Origin: Isoetes taiwanensis
Lineage: Eukaryota; Streptophyta; Lycopodiopsida; Isoetales; Isoetaceae
Reading direction: 5' to 3'
DNA: 64,000 nt
NCBI GenBank assembly: GCA_021234155.1
Contig: JAJEKV010000036.1
Coordinates: forward strand, 12,041,426-12,105,425
Part shown: piece after piece, positions 45,480-60,125 of the stretch
How the letters are laid out: each line of letters begins with the position of its first letter
How positions within the stretch are numbered: position 1 is the stretch's first letter
Position numbers and translations under genes: made by a program
The notes under the pieces: generated by a model
Told to the model about the DNA's origin: nothing
Seen by the model: only the letters and a program-made list of their open reading frames with translations
Database searches by the model: none

Positions 45480-48400
45480 GGGCGTGCCCGCCCAGACGCT
45501 TCAGCGGTTTGATTGTGTTCTCCCGGACCGATCTTGATTTTTTTTGGTCCTGTTCGAGCTGGATCCTTGAACGGAGGATTCAAGGGCCGGATATATAGGG
45601 GAACCGAGCCGGAGGGTGTTCATTAGCACTCTGATCCCCTGTGGCGCCAGACAGTCAGCCTCGAGAACGTTTTTGGGGTCCGTCTCCTGGGGACGGGACT
45701 CTCCCCTCTACTGAGGTGGCCATTCAAAGTCCTCGCCTTGTTTGACTTGGGGAAGGGTGCCAGTCATGCTTGCCCAACAACGGGCTGCCCGGACCGTTCT
45801 AACCCCAACGCTTTGGGTCGGACCTTATCCAGAAAATTTTGGAAATTTTCTGTATCTTTGGTGATGACCATGGAAGCCAGCTGACCAAAAACCATAATTT
45901 AATTCCATGCCATGCATTAACTACGAATTTATGAACCATAAATGCAATAAAATGCATAACTAAAAGAGTGTGCATCGAAAAAAGGCGAGTCTTTGACCAG
46001 GGGGGCAACAAAAAAGTGCGGACACATTAAAAAATTTCCACTTGGAAAGCAATCTTTCAACAAGGTACAATTGTTTAGAAACAAAACCCGGTTCATTACA
46101 AGTTAGTTATGCCATCCATGTCAAATAGCTTTAGGGAGCAGAAAAACCAAAACAAAAACCCTTCTAGAATCGGCAAGTCCACGGGGTTTACGTTTGGAGG
46201 CCCTCTCCTTGTCGATTTGGTGGGACCTTGCGCACTTGGCGCGTGTCTTGACATGGAGTGGGGGGTGTTGACGCTTGAGTGGGACCCTAAACTCCCCGGA
46301 AGTTGCTTGCCCCGAATTGAGTTCATTACAAGTTAATTATGCCATCCATGTCAAATAGCTTTAGGGGAGCGATCCGTTGAACAAGGGCATTCTCTCTATT
46401 CATATGCCTTGATTTGAAACACAACCATCATCACAAGCAACCAAATCTAAACCCCCTCCCCCCAACCCGCACTAGTCTTTTGCTTTTCTGTAATCATTTA
46501 TCTTCATTCTAGTAGTTATGATGCTTTTTTGTAATCATTTATCTTCATTCTAATAGTTATGATGCTTATATTCTCAATGCAATCTTAGACCAAGTATAAC
46601 GTCCAGCGAGCCAAGGTCAACCCCAAGTACAACGATCCCACAAACTCCATTCCTTTGACCTTAGCTAACCCTTTGACCTAGACCTTCTCAGAAAATTTGA
46701 AAATTGGAACGTGTAGGCCGGAGATGGATTAGGATTCCAGGTGGCAAAAATCAGAATTTATTTTCGTACAATGCATTAATTGCGAATTTATGAATGTCTT
46801 GCCACTGCAAAAGCGCCCCCCGACTTCTACTTGCCACATCGGGAGGAGGACAGGCCCAAACTCCGCTTCGTCAGTTCCCCTTGCTCCGTATTCTCTATTG
46901 CGGCTTCTCGGCCAGTCCAAGTGCAACAGACCAAGTCTCGGCCCCAAAACGCAAACCCTTCTAGAACACGGCAACCCACGGGGGTTTACGTTTTGGAGGC
47001 CCTCTCCTTGTCGGTCGGGTGGGACCTTGCGCGGCGTGACTTGACGTGGAGTGGGGGGTGTTGGCCTTGAGCACGGACCCTAAAATCTCCCAGGAAGCCG
47101 CTTTGCCCCGAATTTCCTCTCCCCAAGGCCCAGGGGACGGGACGAGGCGACCTCCCCTCTCCGGGCTGCGATTTGGCTCGCCAATGGACTCAAACGCCGT
47201 CGGCGTTGCCCTAGGGACCAAGTTACGGGCGGAAGACCAAAACTTCGCCCCCCAAAACAAAACCCTTCTAGAATCGGCAAGTCCACGGGGTTTTACGTTT
47301 GGAGAGGCCCTCCTTGTCGATTTGGTCGAGACCTTGCACCGTGTCTTGACATGGAGTGGGGTGTTGACGCCTTGAGGCTGGGACCCTAAACTCCCCGGAA
47401 GTTGCTTGCCCCGAATTCAGTTCATTACAAGTTAATTATGCCATCCATGTCAAATAGCTTTAGGGAGCAGTCCGGTTGAACAAGGGCATTCTCTCTATCC
47501 ATATGCCTTGATATTGAAACACAACCATCATCACAAGCAACCAAATCTATCCCCCTCCCCCAACCCGCACTAGTCTTTTGCTTTTCTCAGAATCATTTAT
47601 CTTCATTCTAGTAGTTATGATGCTTTTCTCGTAATCATTTATCTTCATTCTAATAGTTATGATGCTTATATTCTCAATGCGATCTTAGACCAAGTATAAC
47701 GCCCAAATGAGCCAAGGTCAACCCCAAGTACAACGATCCCACAAACTCCATTCCTTTGACCTTAGCTAACCCTTTGACCTAGACCTTCTCCAAAATTTCG
47801 AAAATTGGGTCAGTCTTTTGCTGGAGATGGATTAGGAATCAATGGGCAAAAATCAGAATTTATTTTAGGTACAATGCATTAATTGCGAATTTATGAATGT
47901 CTTGCCATCGCAAAGCGCCCCGACTTCTACTTGCCACATCGGGAGGAGGACAGGCCCAAACTCCGCTCTGTCGGTTCCCTTGCTCCGTATTCTCGGCTGC
48001 GGCTTCGGCCAGTCCCAAGTGCAACGAGACCAAGTCCCGGCCCCAAAACGCAAACCCTTCTAGAACACCGCAACCCACGGGGTTTACGTTTTGGAGGCCC
48101 TCTCCTTGTCGATCGAGGCGGGACCCTTGCTAGTGACTTGACGTGGGAGTGGGGGTGTTGACGCCTTGAGCATGGACCCTAAAATCCCGGGAAGCCGCTT
48201 GCCCCAATTTCCTCTCCCCAAGGCCCCGGGGCCGGGACAGGCGACCTCCCTCTCGGAATCGCGATTTGGCTCGCCAATGGACTCGAAACGTCGACATTGC
48301 CACGGGAACCAAGTTCCGTGGCGAGGAAGACCACCCGACCTCCAAGAAGCGCCAAAGTAGCTCACTTCCATCACACTCGTGAGTCGATTGGCCTAGGATG

Positions 48401-51400
48401 TGGATGCGGGATCTTGTCGTGGGAGAGTCGAGTGTTTCTTTCTTTGCAAAACCGACCTTGTAACTTGCTCCTAGGGTAATTTCGCCATTCGGGACGATTT
48501 GGCGGTGGTCGATTTGCCATTCGAGAACCTCCCGGTGCGAACGACAAGACACTGCGGTTTCTACAAGGCAGACCTCGGGACATACAGGTTTGACAAGTTC
48601 TCCGGGACCGATCTGGAATCTTTTGGGCCTTCCCGAAGAGGGGCCCTCGAGCAGAAGGATCCAACGGTGGGATAGGGGAACCGGCTCCGGGAGGGTGGTC
48701 ATTAGCGTGCAGCCCGGGAGCGCTGCCGGAAGGGCTGCCTCGGGAACTTTTGGATCCCTCTTGGTGTCCAGGACTCTCCCTCTTGTGAGGGTTCCCTGCA
48801 AGGTCCCCGGGCCTCGCTTGACTTGGGAAGGGTGCCGGCTCGGTTCCCTGCAAACGGGCCCCCGACCGCTCTAATGCTAACCCTTTGACCTAGACCTTCT
48901 CAGAAAATTTCGAAAAAATTGAGTGTGTGTCTTTGGAGATGGATTAGGAATCCGGGGCAAAAATCAGAATTTATTTTCGTACAATGCATTAATTGCGAAT
49001 TTATGAATGTCTTGCCGCAAAAGCGCCCCGACTTCTACTTGCCACATCGGGAGGAGGACAGGCCCAAACTCCGCTCTGTCGGTTCCCCTTGCTCGTATTC
49101 TCGGCTGCGGCTTCGGCGGTCCCAAGTGCAACAGACCAAGTCTCCGCCCCCCAAAACGCAAACCCTTCTAGAACACGGCAACCCACGGGGTTTACGTTTT
49201 GGAGGCCCTCTCCTGTCGATTCGGGCGGGACCTTGGCGCCGTGACTTGACGTGGAGTGGGGGTGTTGGCCTTGAGCAAGGACCCTAAAAATCCCGGCCGC
49301 TTGCCCGAATTTCCTCTCCCCAAGGCCCAGGGGCCGGGACGGGCGACCTCCCTCTCCGGAATCGCGATTTGGCTCTGCCAATGGACTCAGAACGTCGACA
49401 TTGCTCTGGGGACCAAGTTCCGTGGCGAAGACCACCGACCTCAAGAAGCGCCAAAGTAGCTCACTTCCATCACACTTTCGTAGTCGATTGGCCTAGGATG
49501 TGGATGCGGGATCTTGTCGTGGAGGGCGTGAGTGTTTTCTTTCTTTTGCAAAATCGACCTTGTAACTTGCTCCCTAGGATAATTTAGCCATTCGGGATGA
49601 TTTGGCAGGGGGTCGATTTGCCATTCCGGAGCCTCCCCGGTGCCCGAACGACAAGACAACTGCGGTTTCTACAAGGCCGACCTCAGGACGCCCTGCGGTT
49701 TGACAAGTTCTCCCGGACCGATCTGGAATCTTTTGGGCCTTCCCGAAGAGGGGCCCCCTGAAGCGGAGGCTCCAACGGGCCGGATAGGGGAACCAGGGCT
49801 CCGGGAGGGTGGTCATTAGCGTCGGCCCCGGGAGCGCCGGGGAAGGGGCTGCCCGGGGAACTTTTTTGGATCCCGCCTCTTGGGGTCGGGACTCTCCCCT
49901 CTTGTGAGGGATCCCCGCAAGGTCGGCCTCGTTTGACTTGGGGAAGGGTGCCGGCTCGGTTGCCGCAGCGGGCTGCCCGACCGTTCTAATGCTAACCCTT
50001 TGACCTAGACCTTCTCCCGAAAATTTGAAAATTGGGCTGTGTCTTTGGAGATGGATTAGGAATCCATTTGGTAAAAATCAGAATTTATTTTCGTACAATG
50101 CATTAATTGCGAATTTATGAATGTCTTGCCACTGCAAAAGCGCCCCCCGACTTCTACTTGCCACATCGGGAGGAGGACAGGCCCAAACTCCGCTCCATCA
50201 GTTCCCCTTGCTCCGTAATCTCGGCTGCAGCTTCTCGGCCAGGTCCCAAGTGCAACAGACCAAGTCTCGGCCCCCAAAACGCAAACCCTTCTAGAACCTG
50301 GCAACCCACAGGGTTTACGTTTTGGGGCCCTCTCCTGTCCGGTCGGGCGGGACCTTGCGCCGTGACTTGGCGTGGGTGGGGGTGTTGGCCTTGAGCACGG
50401 ACCCTAAAATCCCCGGCTGCTTGCCCCGAATTTCCTCTCCCCAAGGCCACAGGGACGGGACAGGCGACCTCCCCTCTCCGGAATCGTGATTTGGCTCTGC
50501 CAATGGACTCAGAACGTCGACATTGCCCTGGGGACCAAGTTCCGTGGCCAGAAGACCACCCGACCTCCAAGAAGCGCCAAAGTAGCTCACTTCCATCACA
50601 CTCGTAGTCGATTGGCCTAGGATGTGGATGCGGGATACTGTCGTGGAGGGCGTGAGTGTTTCTTTCTTTTGCAAAATCGACCTTGTAACTTGCTCCCTAG
50701 GATAATTTCGCTATTCTGGACGATTTGGCAGGGTCGATTTGCCATTCCGGAGCCTCCCGGGTGCCCGAACGACAAGACACTGCGGTTTCTACAAGGCCGA
50801 CCTCAGGACGCCCTGCGGTTTGACAAGTTCTCCCGGACCGATCTGGAATCTTTTGGGCCTTCCCGAAGAGGGGCCCCTGAACGGAGGATCCAACGGTCGG
50901 ATAGGGGAACCGGGCTCCGGGAGGGTGGTCATTAGCGTCTGACCCGGGGAGCCGCAAGGAAGGGCTGCCTCGGGGAACTTTTTGGATCCCGCCTCTTGGG
51001 GTCAGGACTCTCCCCTCTTGTGAGGGATCCCTGCAAGGTCCTGGCCTCGTTTGACTTGGGGAAGGGTGCCCGGCTTTCGGTTTCCCAAGCGGGCTGCCCC
51101 ACCGATTCTAATGCTAACCCTTTGACCTAGACCTTCTCAGAAAATTTGAAAATTGGGTCTGTGTCTTTGGAGATGGATTAGGAATCCAGCTGGTAAAAAA
51201 TCAGAATTTATTTTTGTACAATGCATTAATTGCGAATTTATGAATGTCTTGCCATCGCAAAAGCCCCCGACTTCTACTTGCCACATCGGGGAGGAGGACA
51301 GGCCCAAACTCCGCTCCGTCGGTTCCCCTTGCTCCGTAATCTCGGCTGCGGCTTCTCGGCCAGTCCCAAGTGCAGCAGACCAAGTCTGCCCCCAAAGCGC

Positions 51401-54400
51401 AAACCCTTCTAGAACCTGGCAACCCACAGGGTTTACGTTTTGGAGGCCCTCTCCTTGTCAGATTCGGGCGGGACCTTGCGCCGTGACTTGACGTGGAGTG
51501 GGGGTGTTGGCCTTGAGCACGGACCCTAAAATCCCCCTAAGCTGCTTGCCCGAATTTCCTCTCCCCAAGGCCCGGGGGCCGGACGGGCGACCTCCCTCTC
51601 CCGGAATCGCGATTTGGCTCTGCCAATGGACTCAGAACGTCGACATTGCCCTGGGGACCAAGTTCCGTGGCCAGAAGACCACCCGACCTCCAAGAAGCGC
51701 CAAAGTAGCTCACTTCCATCACACTCGTAGTTGATTGGCCTAGGATGTGGATGCGGGATACTGTCGTGGAGGGCGTGAGTGTTTCTTTCTTTTGCAAAAC
51801 CGACCTTGTAACTTGCTCCCTAGGGTAATTTCGCTATTCCGGACGATTTGGCAGGGTCGATTTGCCATTCTGGAGCCTCCCCGGTGCCCGAACGACAAGA
51901 CACTGCGGTTTCTACAAGGCCGACCTCAGGACGCCCTGCGGTTTGACAAGTTCTCCCGGACCGATTTGGAATCTTTTGGGCCTTCCCGAAGAGGGGCCCC
52001 TGAACGGAGGATTCAAAGGTCGGATAGGGGAACCGGGCTCCGGGAGGGTGGTCATTAGCGTGCAGCCCCCCGGGGGAGCGCTGCCAGGAAGGGCTGCCTC
52101 AGGAACTTTTTTGGATCCCGCCTCTTGGGGTCCGGACTCTCCCCTCTTGTGAGGGATCCCTGCAAGGTCCCCGGCCTCGTTTGACTTGGGGAAGGGTGCC
52201 GGCTCGGTTGCCCGCAGCGGGCTGCCCCGACCGCGTTCTAATGCTAACCCTTTGACCTAGACCTTCTCCTAAAAATTTGAAAAATTAGGCTGTGTCTTTG
52301 GAGATGGATTAGGAATCCAGCTGGCAAAAATCAGAATTTATTTTCGCACAATGCATTAATGCGCTAATTTATGAATGTTTTGTCATCCAAAAGCCCCGAC
52401 TTCTACTTGCCACATCGGGAGGAGGACAGGCCCAAACTCCGCTCCGTCAGTTCCCCTTGCTCCGTAATCTCGGCTGCAGCTTCTCGGCCAGGTCCCAAGT
52501 GCAACAGGCCAAGTCTCGGCCCCCAAAACGCAAACCCTTCTAGAACCTGGCAACCCACAGGGTTTACGTTTTGGAGGCCCTCTCCTTGTCAGATTCGGGT
52601 GGGACCTTGCGCCAGTGACTTGATGTGGAGTGGGGGTGTTGGACCTTGAGAGCACGGACCCTAAAATCCCCCCGGAAGCTGCTTGCCCCGAATTTCCTCT
52701 CCCCAAGGCCCTGGGGACGGACGGGCGACCTCCCCTCTCCGGAATCGCGATTTGGCTCTGCCAATGGACTCAGAACGTCGACATTGCCCTGGGGATCAAG
52801 TTCCGTGGCCAGAAGACCATCCGACCTCCAAGAAGCGCCAAAGTAGCTCACTTCCATCACACTCGTAGTCGATTGGCCTAGGATGTGGATGCGGGATACT
52901 GTCGTGGAGGGCGTGAGTGTTTGTTTCTTTTGCAAAACCGACCTTGTAACTTTCTCCCTAGGGTAATTTCGCCATTCCGGACGATTTGGCAGGGTCGATT
53001 TGCCATTCCCGAGCCTCCCGCGTCTCGAACGACAAGACAATGCGGTTTCTACAAGGCCGACCTCAGGACGCCCCGTGGTTTGACAAGTTCTCCCGGACCG
53101 ATCTGGAATCTTTTGGGCCTTCCCGAAGAGGGGCCCCTGAACGGAGGATCCAACGGTCGGATAGGGGAACCGGGCTCCGGGAGGGTGGTCATTAGCGTGC
53201 AGCCCCCCGGGGGAGCGCTGCCAGGAAGGGCTGCCTCGGGAACTTTTTTGGATCCCCGCAAGGTCCCGGCCTCGCTTGACTTGGGAAGGGTGCCGGCTCT
53301 TCGGTTCCCCGCAACGGGCTGCCCCAACCGTTCTAATGCTAACCCTTTGACCTAGACCTTCTCCGAAAATTTCAAAATTGGGCTGGCTGCGGAGATGGAT
53401 TAGGAATCCACCGGCAAAAATCAGAATTTATTTTCGTACAATGCATTAATTGCGAATTTATGAATGTCTTGCCACTGCAAAAGCCCCCGAATTCTACTTG
53501 CCACATCGGGAGGAGGACAGGCCCAAACTCCCGGGCCCGCCGGTTCCCCTTGTTCCGTAATCTCTGGGCTGCAGCCTTCTTCGGCCAGTCCCAAGTGCAA
53601 TGAGACCAAGTCTCGCCCCCAAAACGCAAACCCTTCTAGAACCTGGCAACCCACAGGGTTTACGTTTTGGAGGCCCTCTCCTTGTCAGATTTGGGCGGGA
53701 CCTTGCGCCGTGACTTGACGTGGAGTGGGGGTGTTGACGCCTTGAGCACGGACCCTAAAATCCCGGAAGCCGCTTGCCCGAATTTCCTCTCCCCAAGGCC
53801 CCCGGGACGGACGGCGACCTCCCCTCTCGGAACTGCGATTTGGCTCGCCAATGGACTCGAACGTCGACGCGTTGCCCTAGGGACCAAGTTCTGTGGCCAG
53901 AAGACCAAAACTCGGCCCCAAAACTAAAACCCTTCTAGAATCTGGCAAGTCACAGGGTTTACGTTTCGGAGGCCCTCTCCTTGTCAGATTTGGTCGGGAC
54001 CTTGCACCGTGTCTTGACATGGAGTGGGGGTGTTGACGCCAGACACAGGACCCTAAACTCCTCAGGAAGTTGCTTGCCCCGAATCGGGAGTTCATTACAA
54101 GTTAATTATGCCATCCATGTCAAATAGCTTTAGGGAGCAGTCCGTTGAACAAGGGCATTCTCTCTATCCATATGCCTTGATCTTCAAAACACAACCATCA
54201 TCACAAGCAACCAAATCTAACCCCCAACCCAAGCACTAGTCTTTTGCTTTTTTCAGAATCATTTATCTTCATTCTAGTAGTTATGATGCTTTTCTCAGAA
54301 TCATTTATCTTCATTCTAATAGTTATGATGCTTATATTCTCAATGCAATCTTAGACCAAGTATAACATCCAAATGAGCCAAGGTCAACCCCAAGTACAAC

Positions 54401-55010
54401 GATCCCACAAACTCCATTCCTTTGACCTTAGCTAACCCTTTGACCTAGACCTTCTCAGAAAATTTCAAAAAATTGGGCATTGTCTTTGGAGATGGATTAG
54501 GAATCCGGTGGCAAAAATCAGAATTTATTTTCGTACAATGCATTAATTGCGAATTTATGAATGTCTTGCCACTGCAAAAGCGCCTCCCGACTTCTACTTG
54601 CCACATCGGGAGGAGGACAGGCCCAAACTCGCTCCGCCGGGTTCCCCTTGCTCCATTATTTCCATTTGCGGCTTCTCGGCCAGGTCCCAAGTGCAACAGA
54701 CCAAGTCTCGGCCCCCAAAACGCAAACCCTTCTAGAACCTGGCAACCCACAGGGTTTACGTTTTGGAGGCCCTCTCCTTGTCAGATTCGGCCGGGACCTT
54801 GCGCCGTGACTTGACGTGGAGTGGGGGTGTTGACGCCAGAGCACGGACCCTAAAATCCCCCCGGAAGCTGCTTGCCCCGAATTTCCTCTCCCCAAGGCCC
54901 TGGGGACGGACGGGCGATCTCGCCTCCCCGGAACCGCGATTCGTCTCTGCAAATGGACTCAGGACGTCGACATTGCCTTGGGGACCAATTTCCCTGGCCA
55001 GAAGACCACT
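45480..55010. repeat. 1.1-kb tandem satellite, about eight full units plus a partial
   Basis: The AATCAGAATTTATTT anchor recurs at 46749, 47851, 48963, 50076, 51199, 52329, 53419 and 54506 (spacings 1087-1130 bp). Every unit has an A module (GCATTAATTGCGAATTTATG; CCCTTCTAGAA) and a B module (TTTCCTCTCCCCAAGGCC). The third module is one of two types of similar length: type 1 (about 48.35, 49.45, 50.56, 51.68 and 52.83 kb; contains GCGCCAAAGTAGCTCACTTC) or type 2 (about 46.1, 47.25 and 53.9 kb; contains GCCATCCATGTCAAATAGC). Short frames recurring in every unit (MRIYECL...) are not treated as genes. Confidence 0.95.
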
Positions 55011-55114
55011 CATGTTCACCCAACTAAGAAATGAGACGTCAGTACATCGCATGCGACGTATTTTGTTATAGCGACGTCTTTTAAACTATTTTTATTTTTG
55101 TTGTGTACATGTTT

Positions 55115-55680
55115 GATACTGGGGCATGTTTGAGCCTAGACAATGCTTGAGCCTAAGAGGCTTGTTTGAACCTAGGTGGCATGTTCGACCCTAAGGGAAA
55201 TGCAACGCCTACACGTTCAACGCCCTCGTAGGCTCCTCATGCTTCATTCTATGTATTTGGACTTGTTCACCCTACAAAATACCATTATTATTATCGTTTG
55301 AAAGGTAGAGCGTTGATCCACACAATGTAAAAGCTAGTGGATAGCATCAAATTAAGCAATGATCAGGTTAACTTGGTGGTGGCACTGGTTTAAGGTTAGA
55401 GAAAATCGGAAGTAACTAAGATACCATTGAAGACTCTTTGGACGAGTTGAAATCCAAATCCTTACCAAAGATTTGAGTGCTTGTGCAAACTGTTTGCTGG
55501 CCTCCATGTCATTGTGGCAACATGTCATTGTGACGTCATGTGTTGTATTTTTTTCTCTACTTTATGTGGCATATATTTGATCTTCTATTGGAGCCTAGGT
55601 GGCATGTTCTAGTCTAGAGGCAATGCTTGAGCCTATGTGGCTTCTTTGAGCCCATGTTCCACCCGTTCTTTATTCCTTCG
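55115..55680. repeat. GAGCCTA-type dispersed short repeats
   Basis: TTGAGCCTA(A/T)G(A/T)GGCTT and CCTAGGTGGCATGTTC recur at about 55130-55195 and 55590-55660. These resemble subterminal repeats and may belong to the CACTA remnant immediately downstream. No gene seen between them. Confidence 0.5.
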
Positions 55681-55840
55681 ATATAATGTATACCAAAAGG
55701 AGGGGGGGGAGAAGAATTGAATTGAATGGGTTTTTATTGCACACGAAGACCAATAGACATAGCCTATCAGAAGGATTGCACTGAGGATGTGCATAATATT
55801 TGACATATAGAATTTAATGATCGTCTCCTCTAGGTGCTAA

Positions 55841-56967
55841 CTAGGAGTCGTCATTGTTAGCATTGCCAACATTTGTATTAAAATGCCTGAAGTACATCTG
55901 TATTTCGTGGAATTGCTCTGGTGTAAGATGCTGCATGAGAGCTGGTGGTCCAACCTCTTGATGCTCGTTTTCCGGTGAGTTTGAATGCCTTGATCTGCCA
56001 GAGGGCTCTTCAGACGTTATTGACTCCTCTAGCACAACACCTTGGAATATTGGGCATCCCCTCGGTGTAGTTTGTATGATAAACCACCATGTTGGGTCTT
56101 GTCGATCGGTAAAGAAAAAAATCTGGTCAAAGAAGCTGGACGTGAGATTGATATTGATGGTCTAAATTTTGAAGTGGATATGTGTATGTGTGTACCTGTT
56201 CACAGTTGTCTGGAAGGACAAGCGTCTCACTACCAGGGTACATCTTGCTAGAGTTGACAGCGAAAAAGCCACTTGTTCTATCATACTTTACTGTAGGCCT
56301 GGCCCCCCTTAATTGAAGGTCAAACCAATCGACATCGAATATGAAGGTCTTAAAATTGCCACCAACATCCACCTCCATTATAGTCTTTAACCTCCCGACC
56401 CAATCACAGGTGGCTTCCTGACGATTACGATCGGCAACACTTGATTGAAACTCCATCGTGAATGATGCCATGACTCGCAGTCACAAGTCTTCCTGTGTAT
56501 GTCAAGAGAACTCACACGATAGTGGGTCCCATGCCACCATATCGAGGAGTAAGATATATACTGTCAAAAGCACCATTAATGTCAATAGATACAATAACAT
56601 CAAAAGAAAATACTCGATTTCGACATCAACATAATTTGTTGCAACTACCTTTTTCATGACACCTTGTGCGTATGCCCATTCCGTAGCTGTAATATACCCC
56701 CCTTTGATATGCATCGGTCAAAGCCTGTAGTACCCATTCTCTTTCCATCTTGTCCGGCAAGGGTTCATATCCATCAGGGTACGGGGCTCGTCTATTATGT
56801 CGTCTCCATTCATGCCTCTTCTCTTCCATTTCTCCCTTTGCGTTCTCATAACGAGCAATCCATTTTGCCATTGGTGCCGAATTGTAAAGAAGAAATTGAT
56901 TAACCTTAATGATCATATCAGGCGGAAATGACTTCTGCATACCATTGCCTTCTGCCACTACCCCCAC
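55841..56967 (-). pseudogene. CACTA/EnSpm transposase C-terminal remnants (DUF4216-like)
   Basis: The segment 56471-56127 reads IMEVDVGGNFKTFIFDVDWF, then GFFAVNSSKMYPGSETLVLP and NCEQVHTY, matching the DUF4216 pattern near the C-terminus of plant CACTA transposases (CDW(F/V)D ... Q(A/V)). Upstream on the same strand, 56967-56640 is Trp/Glu/Arg-rich (WIARYENAKGEMEEKRHEW, PYPDGYEPLPDKMEREWV), consistent with the region before DUF4216. Downstream 56035-55841 (LEESITSEEPSGRSRHSN) is a polar C-terminal tail. Frames are separated by shifts or introns; no catalytic core is present. Confidence 0.6.
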
Positions 56968-56989
56968 AAGGCCCCCAAAATTGAATTAG

Positions 56990-58560
<1,571 letters not shown>

Positions 58561-59477
58561 TCCACTATGGTGCTCAAAGTGATGCATCTAAAACATAAAT
58601 AGCAATATTACATTATTTTTCATAAACTGAAGCACTTAAGCACTTAAGGCCAGGCAGATCGATCCCATAACCTCCTGCATTGTATTCTTTCTGTTTTTCT
58701 TTTTCTAGCCAGCTAACCTAGGGTTTCAGGAAGCAAAGCAGACTATGCAAACAAACCACAGCAGTGCCCAACTCACAAACCTAGCTTCCCAACAATAATC
58801 AGCTATCCCTATTCCCTACCAAAGCATCCTCGCAACTCGAACTCACCTAATCTAACTGTGCATTAGTTTAGCAAGCATAACAACAACCAAATAAAAGAAC
58901 TACACTACCTATACGACTTGCACGAATGCTAACAGTCAACCTAGCTGCAAACTTAAAACACACATACTACAGGAGCAGCATGCAGCACCTAACTACTTCA
59001 GCATTGGAAAACTCAGCAAACCTATGCCCTATTGCACCACTAAAAGATGCCCTGCACAGCACCAAAGAACTTTTGCAGCCAATTATAAATGAATAAACCC
59101 TACGAATCTCTAACCCTGCTATTGCGCCAACATCAACATTGGGAGAATTTTCCTGTTATAACCATTGATTAAAATATATAATGAAAAACAGAACCTATAG
59201 GTAGCAGAAGATGAGTTTGAAGTGGTTACCTTTCTTGTATGCTTGCTAAGGAAAAAAAGCTTCCAATGTTGCTCTTGTCATACCTTAGAAACATTCAACA
59301 TGCAAGGATAATAAGGAACAACATTGTTACAACCATTGAACATTAAATAGAGCTTCGAGCTTGCTGTTCCTACTTGCATTGTTTTAAGTGAAAGAGTCTT
59401 TGCAGTTTTTCCTGCTAATAAGGTCCATCTGAGATGATAAAAAGGAAGACAAAACCCTAAATCACAATGACCCTCTT

Positions 59478-60125
59478 TAAGAAATCTTTCTTCTCTTTAA
59501 GAAATCTTTCCTCTTGCATGCATGCAAGCCAACATGAACAAAATAAACAGTATCGATGCTTTCCATGTTTTATTGAATCAAATGCCAAGGACGCAGTAAA
59601 GCTCACCCCAGTTAGAACATTACCTGTAAAACCAATAGAAGGAAGCACTACAACAAGTGCACTGCATTTAGTGAAGGCAAGCAAGAAATTGCAATTTATC
59701 CTGATCATATAAATAATCTTACCACGAATACGACCGTTGATAGATACCTTACACAGTACCTCTAAGACTCATTCTAGTTTATGCAGCCATCTATGATTCA
59801 GATAGAAGGCAATTTAGGCTTCAGATATCACTTCTTATGTGGCCAAAATGTGGAAACATTAAAGCTATCTCAATTAATTTCTCAACTTAAAACTGGATAT
59901 TGAGCTTAAATAAATGGCATGCAATTTGGCTTTCACGCTCTTTAAGAAAATCCTCCCTCTTGCATGCATGCAATCCGTTTCATGCCAACATGAACAAAAT
60001 AAACAGTGTCTATAAGTCCCCATGATTTATGAAAGCAAATGCCAAGGGTGCAGTAAAACCCACTCCTATTAAACATTACCTATACAATCAATAGAATCTA
60101 TGACATAACAAGGATCAAAAAGCAT
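59478..60125. repeat. direct duplication of about 190 bp
   Basis: 59478-59670 and 59938-60125 share CTCTTTAAGAAA, CTTGCATGCATGCAA, CCAACATGAACAAAATAAAC, AATGCCAAGG(A/G) and CATTACCT(G/A)TA, with indels between. Noncoding. The surrounding 58.6-60.7 kb has no supportable exon. Confidence 0.75.

Larger units (their letters stand above)
14859..55107. mobile_element. candidate ends of a very large CACTA-like element (nest)
   Basis: Left CACAACAAGCGCGACGTC (from 14861) and right GACGTC...TTGTTGTG (to 55105) are inverted. Both are flanked by TA (14859-14860; 55106-55107). Both carry ACGTC-rich DNA inside, including CGCATGCGACGT at 55046-55057. CAC termini and subterminal repeats fit CACTA elements. 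The exon candidates inside are on the minus strand. No transposase is recognised inside, and the terminal match is short. Confidence 0.35.

Noticed and set aside
46780-54814. Recurring 60-160-codon frames (MRIYECL... and others) in both strands of the satellite
   Set aside because: They recur because the DNA repeats and they change length with indels; no splice context, start context or domain.
45480-55010. Possible CRISPR array or rDNA intergenic spacer
   Set aside because: 1.1-kb units with no short repeat-spacer structure, no rRNA sequence nearby and an eukaryotic context.
55841-56967. Treating the DUF4216-like sequence as the transposase of the 14.86-55.1 kb candidate element
   Set aside because: It lies outside the proposed right end, so it is either a neighbouring CACTA copy or evidence that the boundary is wrong.
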